DNA of 64,000 bases from Photorhabdus heterorhabditis (GTDB lineage Bacteria > Pseudomonadota > Gammaproteobacteria > Enterobacterales > Enterobacteriaceae), in assembly GCF_018448905.1 (NCBI RefSeq), contig NZ_RCWA01000028.1, positions 1 through 64,000 on the forward strand. The letters are read 5' to 3'. The first letter of the stretch is position 1, and every line of letters starts with the position of its first letter. Below, piece after piece: positions 9,473-22,596 of the stretch. Below the pieces are notes generated by a model. The model searched no databases and was not told where the DNA came from. It saw only the letters and a program-made list of their open reading frames with translations. The translations under genes and the position numbers were made by a program.

Positions 9473-10432
9473 TCAACAATAACCATATTGCATCAGACGC
9501 TGATATCGGCGCTTGATCAATTCTTCAGAGGCCAAATGATCAAGATCGGCCAGATCAATCAACAACTGAGCCTTCAATGATGCTGATACTGCTTCGTAAT
9601 CACGATGCGCACCACCTAATGGTTCCTGGATCACAGTATCGATTAATTCCAGCTCTTTCAAACGAGGGGCGGTAATTCCCATCGCTTCCGCCGCAAGAGG
9701 TGCTTTCTCTGCACTTTTCCACAAAATTGAAGCGCAGCCTTCCGGAGAGATAACAGAATAGGTGCTGTATTGCAGCATATTCACTTTATCACCAACGCCA
9801 ATCGCCAACGCACCACCGGAACCGCCTTCACCAATTACGGTACAAATAACAGGCACAGACAAACGGGACATTTCAAGAAGGTTGCGAGCAATAGCCTCAG
9901 ACTGACCGCGTTCTTCTGCACCAACCCCCGGATATGCGCCTGGAGTATCAATGAAAGTGATAATTGGCAGTTTAAAACGTTCTGCCATTTCCATCAGACG
10001 TAAAGCCTTGCGATAGCCTTCTGGTGCTGGCATACCGAAATTACGGCGAATTTTTTCTTTAGTTTCACGGCCTTTTTGATGACCAATAATCATCACAGGT
10101 CGCCCATCAATACGAGCCAGACCACCAACAATCGCTTTGTCATCAGCATAAGCGCGATCACCCGCTAACTCTTCAAAATCAGTAAAAATATGCTGAATAT
10201 AGTCTAACGTATACGGGCGACGCGGGTGACGTGCAAGCTGAGCAATCTGCCAAGCCCCTAAATCTGAAAAAATTTTGCGAGTCAGTTCCAAACTCTTTTC
10301 CCGCAAACGTTGTACTTCTTCATCCAGATTTATATCTAATTTTTCATCTTGACGGCTAACTGCGGTTAGCGAATCAATTTTCGCTTCCAGCTCGGCAATC
10401 GGCTGTTCAAATTCAAGAAAATTCAGACTCAT
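9473..10432 (-). CDS. accA: Acetyl-CoA carboxylase carboxyltransferase subunit alpha
   Basis: Alpha half of the carboxyltransferase that makes malonyl-CoA, the first committed step of fatty-acid synthesis. All 319 residues align with E. coli AccA, including [24 protein letters not shown] and the oxyanion-hole region [18 protein letters not shown] and [15 protein letters not shown]. It follows dnaE by 12 bp, the conserved dnaE-accA pairing. AGGAATGTT precedes the ATG. Confidence 0.97.
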   Translation of the reverse strand: MSLNFLEFEQPIAELEAKIDSLTAVSRQDEKLDINLDEEVQRLREKSLELTRKIFSDLGAWQIAQLARHPRRPYTLDYIQHIFTDFEELAGDRAYADDKAIVGGLARIDGRPVMIIGHQKGRETKEKIRRNFGMPAPEGYRKALRLMEMAERFKLPIITFIDTPGAYPGVGAEERGQSEAIARNLLEMSRLSVPVICTVIGEGGSGGALAIGVGDKVNMLQYSTYSVISPEGCASILWKSAEKAPLAAEAMGITAPRLKELELIDTVIQEPLGGAHRDYEAVSASLKAQLLIDLADLDHLASEELIKRRYQRLMQYGYC

Positions 10433-10444
10433 AACATTCCTATT

Positions 10445-13400
10445 TTAGTCAAATTCTAATTCTACCTGCTCATTACCCAGCAGAGTTCGCAGATCTGTCA
10501 GAAGGTTATCCGTTGGTGTTACCCTCCACGTCGCGCCAAATCTTAAACGAGCGCGGGCGTCTTCCCTCTGGTAATAAAGATGAACCGGTATCGTACCTGA
10601 ACGATATGGTTCCAATGTGCCACGAAGACGGCTTAACAATTGATTATCAATTTGCCTGTCCGACAGCGAGATAGCAAGCCCACGCGCATATTTTTCACGT
10701 GCTTCACTAATATCCATTAATTCACGTGCTGTCATTTTAAGACCGCCATTGAAGTCATCAAAGCTGACCTGCCCCGTAGCTATCAATATTCGGTCCTGTT
10801 CCAGCAAATGCCGGTGTCTTTCTAGGGCATCGGAAAATAACATAACTTCCAGGCGACCTGAACGATCATCCAATGTACAAAGACCAATCCGGTTACCTCG
10901 CTTGGTTATAATCACTTTGGATGCCAGTACCAAACCTACCACAGTTGTTACTTGACCACGCGGTGTCGGGTTTACATCCTTTAACCGCAGCCCATTAGTA
11001 TAACGCTCAATTTCTTTTAAATAACGGGTGATCGGGTGCCCAGTTAAATAGAGTCCCAGCGTTTCTCGTTCACCATCAAGAACTACCTGTTCTGGCCATT
11101 GGAAAACATTGGCATAAGAGCGTTCAACTTCTTCTGGCGCCTCTGCCAACACGCCAAACATATCAGTCTGACCAATGGCCTCTGCTTTGGCATGTTGATC
11201 TGCCGCCTTTAAGGCATCTTCCAAAGAAGACATCAATGCTGCGCGGTGCGGCCCCAGACGGTCAAATGCCCCTGACATGATCAATTTTTCCATCACCCGG
11301 CGATTTAATTTCTTGGTATCAACACGGGCACATAAATCAAACAGTTCTCTAAAATAACCATCTTTCTTTCTGGCTTCGATGATCGCTTCAATCGGGCCTT
11401 CGCCTACCCCTTTAATCGCACCGATACCATATACGATCTCCCCATCATCGTTAACATGGAAATGATACAGGCCGCTGTTAATATCGGGTGGTAAAATTTT
11501 CAGCCCCATGCGCCAGCATTCATCAATCAATCCAACAACTTTTTCTGTATTATCCATATCAGCAGTCATTACCGCAGCCATGAATTCAGCCGGATAATGT
11601 GCTTTCAGCCATAAAGTCTGATAAGAAACCAGTGCATACGCAGCAGAGTGAGATTTATTAAATCCATAACCAGCAAACTTCTCTACCAGGTCAAAGATTT
11701 TCATTGCCAACTCGCCATCAATACCGAGTTTTTTAGCTCCTTCCTCAAATACGGAACGCTGCTTAGCCATCTCCTCCGGCTTCTTCTTACCCATTGCCCG
11801 ACGGAGCATATCTGCACCACCGAGAGTATATCCCGCCAGCACCTGAGCAATCTGCATCACTTGTTCCTGATAAAGGATGATGCCGTAAGTTGGCTCCAAT
11901 ACAGGCTGTAAAGATTCGTGCTGCCACTGTATATCTGGGTATGAAATCTCTTCCCGGCCATGTTTGCGATCAATGAAGTTATCAACCATGCCTGATTGCA
12001 AAGGACCAGGACGAAACAGTGCCACAAGCGCAATCATATCTTCGAAACAGTCGGGGCGAAGACGTTTGATAAGATCCTTCATACCACGAGATTCAAGTTG
12101 GAATACCGCTGTTGTTTCAGCCCGTTGCAGCATATCGAAACTTTTGGTGTCATTTAGTGGAATCGCTGTGATATCAATCAACTCCAGACCTTTCTTCGCT
12201 CTGCGTGCGTTGATCATCTCTAACGCCCAGTTGATGATCGTCAGCGTCCTCAATCCGAGGAAGTCGAATTTCACCAACCCAGCATATTCCACATCATTTT
12301 TATCAAACTGAGTAACCGGATTCAAACCCTCCGGATCGCAGTAAAGAGGAGCAAAATCAGTGATCTTAGTTGGGGCAATAACTACCCCACCCGCGTGTTT
12401 CCCTGCGTTACGGGTGACACCTTCCAATTTACGCGCCATATCTATCAGCGCTTTAACTTCTTCATCCGATTCATAGATTTCGGGAAGTTGTGGCTCTGCG
12501 ACAAATGCTTTTTCCAGGGTCATTCCCGGATCAAGCGGTATTAATTTAGAAATTCTGTCAACAAACCCATATGGATGCCCCAGCACACGACCAACATCAC
12601 GAATTACGGCTTTCGCTGCCATCGTACCAAATGTGATGATCTGGGATACAGCATCACGACCATATATATCAGCCACATGATCAATCACCAGATCACGTTT
12701 TTCCATGCAGAAATCGACGTCAAAATCAGGCATGGAAACACGTTCGGGGTTAAGGAACCGTTCAAACAGCAGGTCAAACTCCAAAGGATCGAGATCGGTT
12801 ATTTCCAGAGCATAAGCTACTAAAGAACCCGCACCGGAACCACGCCCTGGACCAACAGGAACACCATTGTCTTTTGACCACTGAATAAATTCCATCACGA
12901 TCAGGAAGTAGCCAGGGAATCCCATCTGGTTGATAACCCGAAGTTCAACATCAAGTCGCTCATCATATTCAGGGCGTTTTTCTGCCCGTACTTCAGGCTC
13001 TGGATAGAGAAACTCCAAGCGCTCTTCCAACCCTTGTTTAGATTTCTCGACCAGATAATCTTCAGTGCTCATTTCTCCTGTCGGAAATTGTGGCAGGAAA
13101 TATTCACCAAGACGGATAGTGACATTACAACGTTTAGCAATTTCTACACTATTTTCCAGAGCCTCAGGAATATCAGAGAATAGCTCACACATTTCCTGTT
13201 CACTACGCAAATATTGCTGAGGACTGTAATTTCTTGGGCGTTTGGGATCAGCCAATGTATAACCATCATGAATCGCTACACGGATTTCATGCGCATCGAA
13301 ATCTTCTTTATCGATGAAGCAAACATCATTAGTCGCAACAACAGGTAGATTCTTTTCTGTTGCCAATGCAACCGCTGCGTGAAGATAATTTTCTTCATCT

Positions 13401-13927
13401 GCACGACCAGTACGAATCAGTTCTAGATAATAGCAGTCAGGGAAATGCTCCTGATAAAACTCAAGGCATTGGTCCACCATGACCCGATTACCACGTAACA
13501 GGAATTTGCCCACATCCCCCATACGGCCACCAGAAAGCAGGATCAGCCCTTCTTTACGGTTTATCAACCATTCCTGTTTAATTGTTGGACCAGCAGCACC
13601 ATACCCTTGCTGATAAGCCTCTGATATCAGTAAGGTCAGATTATGATAACCAGTATTATTACGGGCAAGAATGGTCAAGTAAGCGTACTCATCTCCAAGC
13701 AGCTCACTTTCCATATAAAAATCAGCACCAATAATCGGTTTTATCCCAGCCCCATGAGCACCACCATAAAATCTCACCAACCCGCATAGGTTAGTAAAAT
13801 CAGTGATCGCAAAAGTCGGCATGCCTAACTGAGCAACTTTTTTAACTAAAGGCCCAATTTTAGCTAAGCCATCAATCATTGAATAGTCGCTATGGACACG
13901 TAAGTGTACAAAACGGGGGTCAGCCAT
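10445..13927 (-). CDS. dnaE: DNA polymerase III alpha subunit
   Basis: Replicative polymerase subunit. An N-terminal PHP domain ([16 protein letters not shown]), the catalytic palm with PDFDVDF (about residue 399-405), the beta-clamp-binding/tandem HhH region, and an OB fold with a C-terminal tau-binding part make up 1160 residues, exactly the E. coli length. An upstream ATG at 13996 would add 23 residues absent from the family. The ATG at 13927 ([14 protein letters not shown]) is preceded by TCTGGA about 8 bases away, so I use it. It sits between rnhB (75 bp upstream) and accA. Confidence 0.97.
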   Translation of the reverse strand: MADPRFVHLRVHSDYSMIDGLAKIGPLVKKVAQLGMPTFAITDFTNLCGLVRFYGGAHGAGIKPIIGADFYMESELLGDEYAYLTILARNNTGYHNLTLLISEAYQQGYGAAGPTIKQEWLINRKEGLILLSGGRMGDVGKFLLRGNRVMVDQCLEFYQEHFPDCYYLELIRTGRADEENYLHAAVALATEKNLPVVATNDVCFIDKEDFDAHEIRVAIHDGYTLADPKRPRNYSPQQYLRSEQEMCELFSDIPEALENSVEIAKRCNVTIRLGEYFLPQFPTGEMSTEDYLVEKSKQGLEERLEFLYPEPEVRAEKRPEYDERLDVELRVINQMGFPGYFLIVMEFIQWSKDNGVPVGPGRGSGAGSLVAYALEITDLDPLEFDLLFERFLNPERVSMPDFDVDFCMEKRDLVIDHVADIYGRDAVSQIITFGTMAAKAVIRDVGRVLGHPYGFVDRISKLIPLDPGMTLEKAFVAEPQLPEIYESDEEVKALIDMARKLEGVTRNAGKHAGGVVIAPTKITDFAPLYCDPEGLNPVTQFDKNDVEYAGLVKFDFLGLRTLTIINWALEMINARRAKKGLELIDITAIPLNDTKSFDMLQRAETTAVFQLESRGMKDLIKRLRPDCFEDMIALVALFRPGPLQSGMVDNFIDRKHGREEISYPDIQWQHESLQPVLEPTYGIILYQEQVMQIAQVLAGYTLGGADMLRRAMGKKKPEEMAKQRSVFEEGAKKLGIDGELAMKIFDLVEKFAGYGFNKSHSAAYALVSYQTLWLKAHYPAEFMAAVMTADMDNTEKVVGLIDECWRMGLKILPPDINSGLYHFHVNDDGEIVYGIGAIKGVGEGPIEAIIEARKKDGYFRELFDLCARVDTKKLNRRVMEKLIMSGAFDRLGPHRAALMSSLEDALKAADQHAKAEAIGQTDMFGVLAEAPEEVERSYANVFQWPEQVVLDGERETLGLYLTGHPITRYLKEIERYTNGLRLKDVNPTPRGQVTTVVGLVLASKVIITKRGNRIGLCTLDDRSGRLEVMLFSDALERHRHLLEQDRILIATGQVSFDDFNGGLKMTARELMDISEAREKYARGLAISLSDRQIDNQLLSRLRGTLEPYRSGTIPVHLYYQREDARARLRFGATWRVTPTDNLLTDLRTLLGNEQVELEFD

Positions 13928-14002
13928 GTATTTGTCCAGATGATTAAGTGATTGTGCTTTACATCGATTTGAGGAATAACTGTATCCAGTTAACAAGCTT
14001 AC

Positions 14003-14593
14003 TTAAAGACCAATTGCTCTTTTAACCGGCGCGAAACTTTTACGGTGATGTTTTGTCGCTCCCAGCTGAGCCAACTTTTCTAAATGAAAAGCGGTTGGAT
14101 AACCTTTATGCTTAGCAAACCCATATTCAGGAAACCGTTGATCGAGTTCAACCATTTCCCGATCCCTAGTTACTTTCGCCACAATAGAAGCGGCACTAAT
14201 TTCAGCAACCAATCCATCGCCTTTTATAACCGCTTGTGCAGGCATTGGTAATTTAGGGCAACGATTACCATCAATCAGCACATATTCAGGAGAAATAGAC
14301 AAACCAGCCACAGCTCTTTGCATTGCAAGCATGGTTGCATGCAAGATATTTAATTGATCAATTTCTTCCGGCTCTGCACGCCCCAAGCTCCAGCACAACG
14401 CTTTCTCTATGATTTCCCGATACAACTCTTCACGGCGTTTTTCACTGAGTTTTTTAGAATCAGCTAACCCGGCAATTGGGCGAGATGGATCTAAAATAAC
14501 AGCCGCAGTCACAACCGCACCGACTAATGGGCCTCGGCCAACTTCATCAACTCCGGCAATGAGATTCGCCGGAGGGTATATAAATTCCATCAT
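14003..14593 (-). CDS. rnhB: Ribonuclease HII
   Basis: Cleaves RNA in RNA-DNA hybrids, including single ribonucleotides misincorporated in [13 protein letters not shown] (D16, E17) supplies two of the acidic metal ligands. LIDGN and AKVTRD provide the rest. At 196 residues it is near the E. coli size (198). The start ATG overlaps the lpxB stop (ATGA), linking it to the lipid A genes as in other enterics. Confidence 0.96.
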   Translation of the reverse strand: MMEFIYPPANLIAGVDEVGRGPLVGAVVTAAVILDPSRPIAGLADSKKLSEKRREELYREIIEKALCWSLGRAEPEEIDQLNILHATMLAMQRAVAGLSISPEYVLIDGNRCPKLPMPAQAVIKGDGLVAEISAASIVAKVTRDREMVELDQRFPEYGFAKHKGYPTAFHLEKLAQLGATKHHRKSFAPVKRAIGL

Positions 14594-15774
14594 TTTCCTG
14601 CTAATTCTAGTACAGCCTGTGCAGCTTGTTCATCAGCATTACAACGAATGCTTTCGTGCAGATGTAAAAATATCTGTTTCAGTGCTTCAACTTTTTCACT
14701 ACCTTGTAGTAACGGCAACAATTCATCTGCAAGTTTCTGTGGCTGACATTTTTCCTGCAATAATTCTTTGACCAGTTCTTTACCAGATAACAAGTTAGGT
14801 AATGAAACATAAGGTGTTTTTACAAGGTGTTTTGCCAGCCAGAAAGTAAACGGCTTCATCCGGTAACCCACTACCATTGGGCATTTTGCCAGCATACATT
14901 CCAAAGCAGCTGTTCCAGATGCCAAAAGTGCAGCATTACTTGCAATCATGATTTCCCGCGCTTTGCCATCCACAAGATGAACATTCAAATCTGGCGCAGT
15001 TTCCTGTTTAATTCTCTCAAATTGTTCACGCCGTTTAGCATTCACCAGTGGCACAAGTACATGCAAACCTGGAATTTTTTGCCGTAATAACTGAGCAGTT
15101 TTAAGAAAATCAGCACTTAGCATCTCAACTTCAGAATGGCGGCTCCCCGGCAACAAAGCTAAGCAAATAGACTCTTGTGGGATTCCTAGTAGCTCACGCG
15201 CTGCTGCTCTATCTGGTTTTAATGGCATAGTATCTGCCATTGTATGTCCAATAAACCGGCAAGGAACATTAAATTTATCGTAAAACGCTTTTTCAAAAGG
15301 CAAGAAAGCCAAAACCATATCTGTAGCTTTACCAATTTTGAAAACACGTTTCTGGCGCCAGGCCCATACCGATGGACTGACATAATGAATGGTACGGATG
15401 CCCCGCTGTTTTAACCGGCCTTCCAAAGTAATATTAAAATCCGGCGCATCAATACCGACAAACACATCAGGTTTCAGCGCCGTGAAACGGGTTGTCAGAT
15501 ACTTACGTATCTTCAGCAAACGAGGCAAACGCTCAAGAACTTCGATAATCCCCATTACAGCCAGTTCTTCCATCTCATACCAAGCTTCACAACCTTCAGC
15601 TTGCATAAGAGGACCTGCGACGCCAACAAAACGCGCATTGGGCACTTTGGCTTTTAATGCACGGATTAATCCTGCGCCAAGGATATCACCGGAGGTTTCT
15701 CCGGCGATTAATCCAATAGTCAGCGGACGCAGACTATCAACAGAAGAAATGGTAGCCAAAGGAGTATCCTTCAT
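14590..15774 (-). CDS. lpxB: Lipid-A-disaccharide synthase
   Basis: Inverting GT19 glycosyltransferase joining lipid X to UDP-2,3-diacylglucosamine. The N-terminal [22 protein letters not shown] and the C-terminal [20 protein letters not shown] nucleotide-binding block are family signatures. The 394 residues carry a slightly longer N-terminal tail than E. coli (382). It starts 4 bp after lpxA. Confidence 0.96.
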   Translation of the reverse strand: MKDTPLATISSVDSLRPLTIGLIAGETSGDILGAGLIRALKAKVPNARFVGVAGPLMQAEGCEAWYEMEELAVMGIIEVLERLPRLLKIRKYLTTRFTALKPDVFVGIDAPDFNITLEGRLKQRGIRTIHYVSPSVWAWRQKRVFKIGKATDMVLAFLPFEKAFYDKFNVPCRFIGHTMADTMPLKPDRAAARELLGIPQESICLALLPGSRHSEVEMLSADFLKTAQLLRQKIPGLHVLVPLVNAKRREQFERIKQETAPDLNVHLVDGKAREIMIASNAALLASGTAALECMLAKCPMVVGYRMKPFTFWLAKHLVKTPYVSLPNLLSGKELVKELLQEKCQPQKLADELLPLLQGSEKVEALKQIFLHLHESIRCNADEQAAQAVLELAGK

Positions 15775-15778
15775 CTAC

Positions 15779-16567
15779 TTAACGGATAATACCGCGAGTA
15801 GAACTTACTAGAAAATCACTGAAGATTTTTACATGCTGATTGTCTTCAGCCAACTCAGCAATTTCCCGCTGGGCTTCTTCTAAAGTTTTGCCATTACGAT
15901 ACAACAATTTATATGCATTTCTGATTGCATGTAGTGATTCTTTATCAAAACCACGGCGCTTCAGACCTTCAACATTAATGCCAAAAGGTGTTGCATGGTT
16001 ACCCTGAGCGATAACATATGGCGGAATATCCTGTACCACACCGGAACAACCACCCACCATGGCATGAGAACCAATCTGGCAAAACTGATGAATCGCACTC
16101 ATACCACCGATGATGACATAATCTCCCAGAATAACATGCCCACCTAAAGTACCATTGTTAGCAATGACACAGCGATCACCGAGAATGCAGTCATGAGCAA
16201 TATGGGCATTAACCATCAGCAAATTATCATTGCCGATTTTCGTTAAACCGCCACCCTGAACTGTTCCACGATGGATGGTTACATTTTCGCGGATACGATT
16301 ACGATCACCAATTTCAACCTTGGTTGGTTCACCATGATATTTCAGATCCTGATTCATCTCCCCAACAGAGGCAAACTGAAAGATCTGGTTATCACGGCCA
16401 ATTTTGGTTATTCCATTGACAACAACATGAGATTTCAGCTCTGTACCTTCGCCAATCTCAACCTGAGAACCAATGCAACAAAATGGGCCAATACGAACAT
16501 TGGCACCAATAATCGCGCCATCTTCCACAATAGCGCTGGGATGTATATAAGCGGTTTCATCAATCAT
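15779..16567 (-). CDS. lpxA: UDP-N-acetylglucosamine O-acyltransferase
   Basis: First enzyme of lipid A synthesis, placing 3-hydroxymyristate on UDP-GlcNAc. The left-handed beta-helix shows as hexapeptide repeats through about residue 190. The catalytic His is in the AHDCILGD segment (about 125). The length is 262 residues, as in the family. It is located 3 bp after fabZ, which competes for the same 3-hydroxyacyl-ACP pool. Confidence 0.97.
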   Translation of the reverse strand: MIDETAYIHPSAIVEDGAIIGANVRIGPFCCIGSQVEIGEGTELKSHVVVNGITKIGRDNQIFQFASVGEMNQDLKYHGEPTKVEIGDRNRIRENVTIHRGTVQGGGLTKIGNDNLLMVNAHIAHDCILGDRCVIANNGTLGGHVILGDYVIIGGMSAIHQFCQIGSHAMVGGCSGVVQDIPPYVIAQGNHATPFGINVEGLKRRGFDKESLHAIRNAYKLLYRNGKTLEEAQREIAELAEDNQHVKIFSDFLVSSTRGIIR

Positions 16568-16570
16568 AGA

Positions 16571-17023
16571 TTAGACCTCACGACGGCGAGCACACATCAT
16601 TTCTGCTTCGCAAACCACTTCTCCATCGACTTTTGCCACGCCTCTACAGCGAGCAACCCCGCGACGTTCTTTAAGAAACTCTACTTCTAAGATCATTTGA
16701 TCCCCCGGCACTACCGGACGTTTAAAACGGGCACCATCAATAGCAGCAAAGTAATAGAGTTCATCCGACCCTAGCTTGCCTGCACTCTTAAATGCCAAAA
16801 TTCCAGTGGCCTGCGCCATAGCTTCAAGGATCAAAACGCCTGGGAAAATCGGTTTGCCCGGGAAATGCCCCTGAAAGAAGGGTTCATTAAAAGATACGTT
16901 TTTGACTGCACGTAAGGATTTACCTTCTTCAAAATCAAGAACGCGATCCACCAATAAAAACGGATAACGATGCGGAAGCAAATCCAAAATTTCTTCAATG
17001 TGCAGAGTATGATTTTCACTCAT
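16571..17023 (-). CDS. fabZ: 3-hydroxyacyl-ACP dehydratase FabZ
   Basis: Hot-dog dehydratase of type II fatty-acid synthesis. The catalytic pair is His53 in [11 protein letters not shown] and Glu67 in LILEAMAQ. The length is 150 residues (151 in E. coli). It sits inside the lpxD-fabZ-lpxA-lpxB cluster, where its use of 3-hydroxymyristoyl-ACP is balanced against LpxA and LpxD. Confidence 0.97.
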   Translation of the reverse strand: MSENHTLHIEEILDLLPHRYPFLLVDRVLDFEEGKSLRAVKNVSFNEPFFQGHFPGKPIFPGVLILEAMAQATGILAFKSAGKLGSDELYYFAAIDGARFKRPVVPGDQMILEVEFLKERRGVARCRGVAKVDGEVVCEAEMMCARRREV

Positions 17024-17144
17024 CTAAATACTCTTCCTGTCTAAAAAGGACTAATGGTATTAACGACACGGCCCGCTTAAACCCCAAATCCAGAGTTCCC
17101 AGGCAGGCCGCAAAAATAAAGCACAACCAAAAATTACAGTGTAA

Positions 17145-18173
17145 TTACTCGTTTTTGCCTTCCAGCTTACGCTCCACTGACTTAAGACGCTTATTCATTT
17201 CGTTGATATTCATGACTAAAGCTGATGTCTTACGCCAAACTTTATTTGGTTGTGCCGGAATGCCAGAAGAGTATACACCAGGTTCAGTGATTGGACGCAT
17301 TACCATGCTCATTCCCGTGATTGTCACCTTATCACAGATTTCCATATGTCCATTAATGACACTAGCACCACCAATCATACAATAACGACCAATTTTCAGG
17401 CTACCAGCCATGATCACGCCGCCAGCAACTGCCGTGTTATCTCCAATGATAACATTATGAGCAATTTGGCATTGGTTATCGATAATAACACCATTACCAA
17501 TAATAGTATTATCCAGAGCCCCCCGGTCGATAGTCGTACAGGCACCAATCTCAACCCGGTCGCCAATTATAACTGAACCTAATTGAGGAATTTTAACCCA
17601 ATTACCACGATCATTTGCATAACCAAAGCCATCAGACCCAATAACAGCCCCCGACTGAACCAAACACTGTTCACCCATTTCAATATCGTGATAAACAGAA
17701 ACATTCGCCCAGAGACGACTTCCCGCGCCAATATGAGTATTTTTACCAATAAAACAACCAGCACCAATCACAACATTGTCACCAAGAACAACATCAGATT
17801 CGATAACAGCATTAGCCCCAACAGAAACATTCTTACCCAGTGTTACTTGAGGTGAAATCACCGCCGAAGGATGAATATCTTGTGCAGGAGCTGGGGTTGT
17901 ATCCATAATCTGAGCCATATAGGCATATGCCAGATAAGGATTGGAAACAACCAATGCAGGAACATTACAATAAGGGAGATCTGATTCGCTAAGAGCTACA
18001 GCCGCAGCCTGACATTCACCTAAACGCTCGCGGTAACGGCTGTCAGACAAAAAAGTGATTTGCTCGTTATTAGCCGAATGCATTGGTGCAATACCAGTGA
18101 TGACGATATCGCCATCACCATGTAATTGCGCATTCAACTGCTGAGCTAAATCAGCCAATCGAATTGAAAACAT
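17145..18173 (-). CDS. lpxD: UDP-3-O-acylglucosamine N-acyltransferase
   Basis: Adds the N-linked 3-hydroxyacyl chain in lipid A synthesis. An N-terminal uridine-binding domain (about 1-100) precedes hexapeptide repeats ([22 protein letters not shown] and on). The catalytic His lies in [13 protein letters not shown] near residue 238. The length is 342 residues (341 in E. coli). It starts 3 bp after skp. A 121-bp gap separates it from fabZ. Confidence 0.97.
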   Translation of the reverse strand: MFSIRLADLAQQLNAQLHGDGDIVITGIAPMHSANNEQITFLSDSRYRERLGECQAAAVALSESDLPYCNVPALVVSNPYLAYAYMAQIMDTTPAPAQDIHPSAVISPQVTLGKNVSVGANAVIESDVVLGDNVVIGAGCFIGKNTHIGAGSRLWANVSVYHDIEMGEQCLVQSGAVIGSDGFGYANDRGNWVKIPQLGSVIIGDRVEIGACTTIDRGALDNTIIGNGVIIDNQCQIAHNVIIGDNTAVAGGVIMAGSLKIGRYCMIGGASVINGHMEICDKVTITGMSMVMRPITEPGVYSSGIPAQPNKVWRKTSALVMNINEMNKRLKSVERKLEGKNE

Positions 18174-18176
18174 CTA

Positions 18177-18674
18177 TTATTTAACCTGTTTCAATACATC
18201 TGAGGTAATGTCTTTACCGGATACTGAATAAGCAACAACATTCGCATTAATTACGACGTCATAGCCCTCTTTAGCTGCAACTACTTTGATTGCGTCCTGA
18301 ATACGGCCCAAAATTTTATTGCTTTCTTCCATATGGCGACGGCGGTTATCTTGTTCAAAAACTTGAGCTTTTTTCCCAAATTCTTCACGCTTAGCCATAA
18401 CGTCTTTTTCCAGATTAGTTCGCTCGCTGGATTTCATAGTAGAGCCATCACGTTGTAGCTTCTGGATTTTAGTCTGCAAATCAGCTTCCATACGTTGCAA
18501 TTCAGATGCGCGGCTTTTGAACTCATTCCCCAACTGTTTCTCAACAGCTTCACGGGCAGGCAACTGCTGAAAAATCTCACCGACATTTACAACAGCAATT
18601 TTATCTGCTGCCTGAGCACCAGCAGAGAAAGCTAATACAATACCAAGGCTCACTGCACACAACAATTTCTTCAC
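18177..18674 (-). CDS. skp: Periplasmic chaperone Skp (OmpH)
   Basis: Trimeric jellyfish-like chaperone holding unfolded outer-membrane proteins for BamA. The GTG at 18674 has a very strong TAAGGAG site and gives a 165-residue protein (161 in E. coli). A signal peptide (KKLLCAVSLGIVLAFSAGAQA) is followed by ADKIAVVNVGEIFQQ and a long helical arm rich in Lys/Glu/Gln. The upstream extension to 18788 carries no conserved residues and would bury the signal peptide. Located between bamA and lpxD. Confidence 0.93.
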   Translation of the reverse strand: MKKLLCAVSLGIVLAFSAGAQAADKIAVVNVGEIFQQLPAREAVEKQLGNEFKSRASELQRMEADLQTKIQKLQRDGSTMKSSERTNLEKDVMAKREEFGKKAQVFEQDNRRRHMEESNKILGRIQDAIKVVAAKEGYDVVINANVVAYSVSGKDITSDVLKQVK

Positions 18675-18784
18675 TATAAACTCCTTAAACCACGCTATCT
18701 GTAACATCTTGGAAGATTTAGCTAATGCCCTGAAACCGACAATTCCAGAACTTGCCTTATCAATAATAAGATAAAAACGCATTA

Positions 18785-21178
18785 TCACCAGGTTTTGCCA
18801 ATATTAAACTGGAATTGCTCTGATCTATCACCTTCGTAATCTTTGATCGGCTTAGCATAAGAGAATACCAACGGACCCAAAGGAGAAATCCATTGCAATG
18901 CGATACCCGTCGAAACGCGAATATTACCTGGTTTACTATAATCAGGTACACCCCTGTTTTTCATCGTCGCAGACTCACTCCAGTTGGTATCCCAAACCGT
19001 ACCTGAATCAATAAAGAATGAAGTCCGGACAGAGTTCGAATATTTACCATCAAGGAATGGCGTTGGCGTGATCAGCTCAAGGCTAGCGACTGCCATTGCA
19101 TTACCCCCTACAGCATCACGGGATGGGCTATCTTTCTTAGGATCATCGATTCCTTTCATATAAATCGCTTTAGGACCGATATTGTTGGAACGGAAACCAC
19201 GAACGGTGCTGGAACCACCGGCATAAAAGTTTTCATAGAATGGTAACTCTTTACCTCCTAATCCATCACCATAGCCTAAACGACCGCGGCCCAAAATCAC
19301 CCAAGTATGAGCATCATTAATCGGGTAATACGCAGAGGTATCAAGGGTAATTTTATAAAACTCGTTATCCGAACCAGGGATAGTCACTTTACCATTCAGA
19401 GCCGATTTCACACCGGAGGTCGGGAAGAAACCACGGTCAAGATTATTGTATGTCCAGCCCATAGTCAGAACAAAGTCATCTGCTTTGAACTCAGCCTTAT
19501 TTTCATAACCTGGTTTTTCACCCATAGAATTCAGATAGCGCCACATTGCTGCCTGCGGGAGCATATCAGACAAAGAGTTATGAACATAGCCCAGCCCAAA
19601 ATTCAGGGAGTTATTTTCATTCACCGGGAAGCCAAGAAAACCATTTAAGCCATAGGTTTTATTGGTATAACCGGACAAATCAGCATTATCAGCTCTAAAA
19701 TCATTGTAGAACACCCGACCACCGAGGCTGACGCCATTAACAGTGAAATAGGGATCAGTGAAAGAGAGTTCTGCATAGGTTGAGTAATCGTTCTTGCTGG
19801 CATTAATCCCAACAGAGTTACCCGTACCCAACCAGTTATCTTGCTGAGCACCGATCTGGAAACTCACGCCACTTTCAGTACCAAAACCAACACCAAAGTT
19901 CAGAGAACCCGTATTACGCTCTTTAACTTTATAAACGACATCTACCTGATCAGGACTGCCCGGTATACGTTGAGTTTCAACATCTACAGTTTCGAAATAG
20001 CCCAAACGGTTAAGACGCTCTTTGCCCAATTCAACCAGATCACTCCCCAACCATGCACCTTCCATCTGACGCATTTCACGGCGCAAAACAGAGTCTTTGC
20101 TGGTGTCATTACCTGAGAAACGAATTTTACGGACATAGAAACGGTTACCTGCATCAATGTTGACATGCAATTTTACGGTTTTGTCTTGGTCATTGATTTC
20201 AGGTTGAGTCATCACTCGTGGGTAAGCATAACCATAACGGCCAAGCAGATTTTTGATTTCACTTTCCATTTTAGTTACTTGAGTCCCGTTATATAAGGAA
20301 CCAGGCTCAATGGTAGCTAGTTTAGTAATTTCTGACTGGTAACCCACCATATTACCGTTCAAGTCAATACCAGATATTTTGTACTGGTCACCCTCAGTAA
20401 TATTCAACGTGACATAAATACCTTTTTTATCTGGCGTCAAACTGACCTGAGTCGAATCAATGTTGAAACGGGCATAACCGCGATCAAGATAAAAACTACG
20501 TAGTGCCTCAAGGTCACCAGCCAGTTTTTGTTTCTGATATTTCTGATCAGCGGTCAAGTTCCACCACGGCACACTATCCCTAAGTTGGAAACGATTCAAT
20601 AGCTCATCAGAAGAAAATGATTTATTACCAACGATGTTAATCTGCTGAATTTTTGCAGACACGCCTTCGGCGAAAACCAATTTTAAATCGACGCGGTTAC
20701 GTGGAAGTGGTGTCACAACAGCTTTTACACTAGCATTGTATTTCCCCACGCTGTAATAGAAATCTTCCAGCCCTTTTTCGATATTGGACAGCATCGTGCG
20801 GTCAAGAGCTTCACCGACCCGAACATGAGATGCTTCAAGGTTTTGTTTCAGCATGTCATCTTTCACCGATTTATTCCCGGAGAAAGTAATGCTAGCAATC
20901 GTCGGCCGCTCTTTTACCTGAACAATAAGTGTATTGCCATCACGCAGGACACGAACGTCTTCAAAGTTACCAGTAGCAAATAGCGCATGAATGGTACGAC
21001 CAATATCTTCATCGCTGACCGTATCACCTACGCGAACTGGCATATTCAATAATGCTGCACCTACGGCGACACGCTGAAGACCTTCAAAGTGAATATCCTG
21101 AACTACGAATCCGTTTGCACCGTATGCAGTAGCGCTGCCGAACAGCAGAGACGCTATGAGTAACTTTTTCATCGCCAT
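18785..21178 (-). CDS. bamA: Outer-membrane protein assembly factor BamA
   Basis: Omp85 insertase of the BAM complex. A signal peptide (about 1-20) is followed by five POTRA domains to about residue 420 and a 16-stranded barrel. The VRGF motif of loop 6 is visible ([11 protein letters not shown]). The sequence ends with FQFNIGKTW, the terminal aromatic beta-signal. The 797 residues are slightly shorter than E. coli (810), mostly in surface loops. The genes rseP, bamA, skp and lpxD run in order. Confidence 0.97.
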   Translation of the reverse strand: MAMKKLLIASLLFGSATAYGANGFVVQDIHFEGLQRVAVGAALLNMPVRVGDTVSDEDIGRTIHALFATGNFEDVRVLRDGNTLIVQVKERPTIASITFSGNKSVKDDMLKQNLEASHVRVGEALDRTMLSNIEKGLEDFYYSVGKYNASVKAVVTPLPRNRVDLKLVFAEGVSAKIQQINIVGNKSFSSDELLNRFQLRDSVPWWNLTADQKYQKQKLAGDLEALRSFYLDRGYARFNIDSTQVSLTPDKKGIYVTLNITEGDQYKISGIDLNGNMVGYQSEITKLATIEPGSLYNGTQVTKMESEIKNLLGRYGYAYPRVMTQPEINDQDKTVKLHVNIDAGNRFYVRKIRFSGNDTSKDSVLRREMRQMEGAWLGSDLVELGKERLNRLGYFETVDVETQRIPGSPDQVDVVYKVKERNTGSLNFGVGFGTESGVSFQIGAQQDNWLGTGNSVGINASKNDYSTYAELSFTDPYFTVNGVSLGGRVFYNDFRADNADLSGYTNKTYGLNGFLGFPVNENNSLNFGLGYVHNSLSDMLPQAAMWRYLNSMGEKPGYENKAEFKADDFVLTMGWTYNNLDRGFFPTSGVKSALNGKVTIPGSDNEFYKITLDTSAYYPINDAHTWVILGRGRLGYGDGLGGKELPFYENFYAGGSSTVRGFRSNNIGPKAIYMKGIDDPKKDSPSRDAVGGNAMAVASLELITPTPFLDGKYSNSVRTSFFIDSGTVWDTNWSESATMKNRGVPDYSKPGNIRVSTGIALQWISPLGPLVFSYAKPIKDYEGDRSEQFQFNIGKTW

Positions 21179-21211
21179 CGTTGTAATGCGTCTTCCTAAC
21201 CAGTCTTCCGC

Positions 21212-22567
21212 TCAGAAGCGGGAGAAATCATTGAAAAGTGCAAGCCCCATCAATAACACTAGCAACATGGTACCAATGCGATAGCTGAAGTCTTGTACAC
21301 GCTCGGAAACTGGCCCACCTTTTATCTTTTCGATAATCAGAAAAAGCAAGTGTCCACCATCTAACACAGGTAATGGGAGCAAATTAATGACCCCAAGATT
21401 GACACTTATCAGCGCCAAAAACATCAGATAATACACCAAGCCTGAATCAGCCGACACCCCCGCCCCTTTGGCGATAGAGATAGGCCCACTCAGGTTGTTG
21501 ATTTTCACATCACCAACGATCAGCTTGCCAATCATACTGACAGTTAGCCGCATCAGTTGCCAAGTCTTATCGCCTGCCTGATAAATGGCAGAGAAAGGCC
21601 CATATTGCTGAACTATTTTATATTCGTCTGCCAACGGTATAATTCGCAGTTCCACACCGGCAAAACCCACCTCTTTACCATCAGTCTGCCGTCGTGCTTC
21701 CGGTGTCATTGAGAGAGAAATAATATGACCAGCCCGCTCTACTGAAAGTTCCAATGGAACATTAGGATTATTGCTGACAAAGGATGTAAAAGTATGCCAA
21801 GCATCTATTTCCTGACCGTTGACTTTAACTATTCGGTCCCCCTTTTGTAAACCCGCTTTTTCTGCCGCAGTACCAAGAGTAACCTTATCCACCAGAGAAT
21901 CCAATCGGGGGCTGACAGGCATAATCCCTAATGATACCACTGGGTCTTGCTTATCAGGATTAAAGCTCCATTGCCGCAAATCCAGAATTTTCTCTACCGG
22001 GTGCGATGAGCCTGGGGGTATCGCCTGAATAGTAATGTTGTCATCACCTATCTTACCAACCAGAGCAAAGCGAACTGAATTCCAGTCAGGCGTTTCGATA
22101 CCATCTATGGCTTTTAGTTCCATTCCTGACGAAATATTTGCTTGGGCAGCAATAGAGTCAGGTTTGATATCTGCAATAATTGGACGTATTGCGGGTACAC
22201 CAATAATAAATACCAGCCAATAAGCCACAATCGCGAGTAGAAAGTTAGCAATAGGCCCTGCACTAACAACCGCAGCGCGCTGACTAATAGTTTTATTATT
22301 AAATGCCATATGTCGGCGTTCAGGAGAAACAGGTGAAACACGCTCATCGAGCATTTTCACATATCCCCCCAAGGGAATAAGGGCTATAACATATTCAGTT
22401 CCCTGGCGATCTGTACGCCGCCACAACGCTTTGCCAAAACCAATGGAAAAACGTTCAACATGAATACCACACTTTCTAGCTACCCAGAAATGACCGAACT
22501 CATGCACAGTGATCAATATACCTAACGCGATAATAAAAGCCGCCAGATTCCAGAGAATTCCCATCAT
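21212..22567 (-). CDS. rseP: Site-2 protease RseP
   Basis: Intramembrane zinc metalloprotease performing the second cut of anti-sigma-E RseA. HEFGH (residues 22-26) and the distal LDG motif ([11 protein letters not shown]) form the active site. Two periplasmic PDZ domains lie between (one holds [20 protein letters not shown]). The length is 451 residues with four membrane segments, as in E. coli. It is immediately upstream of bamA, itself a sigma-E target. Confidence 0.96.
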   Translation of the reverse strand: MMGILWNLAAFIIALGILITVHEFGHFWVARKCGIHVERFSIGFGKALWRRTDRQGTEYVIALIPLGGYVKMLDERVSPVSPERRHMAFNNKTISQRAAVVSAGPIANFLLAIVAYWLVFIIGVPAIRPIIADIKPDSIAAQANISSGMELKAIDGIETPDWNSVRFALVGKIGDDNITIQAIPPGSSHPVEKILDLRQWSFNPDKQDPVVSLGIMPVSPRLDSLVDKVTLGTAAEKAGLQKGDRIVKVNGQEIDAWHTFTSFVSNNPNVPLELSVERAGHIISLSMTPEARRQTDGKEVGFAGVELRIIPLADEYKIVQQYGPFSAIYQAGDKTWQLMRLTVSMIGKLIVGDVKINNLSGPISIAKGAGVSADSGLVYYLMFLALISVNLGVINLLPLPVLDGGHLLFLIIEKIKGGPVSERVQDFSYRIGTMLLVLLMGLALFNDFSRF

Positions 22568-22596
22568 ATTCCTTTAAATGCCGTCAAATAGAGAGA

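Noticed and set aside
13928-13996. 23-residue N-terminal extension of DnaE
   Set aside because: The ATG at 13927 gives 1160 residues colinear with E. coli DnaE. The extra residues have no homologous part.
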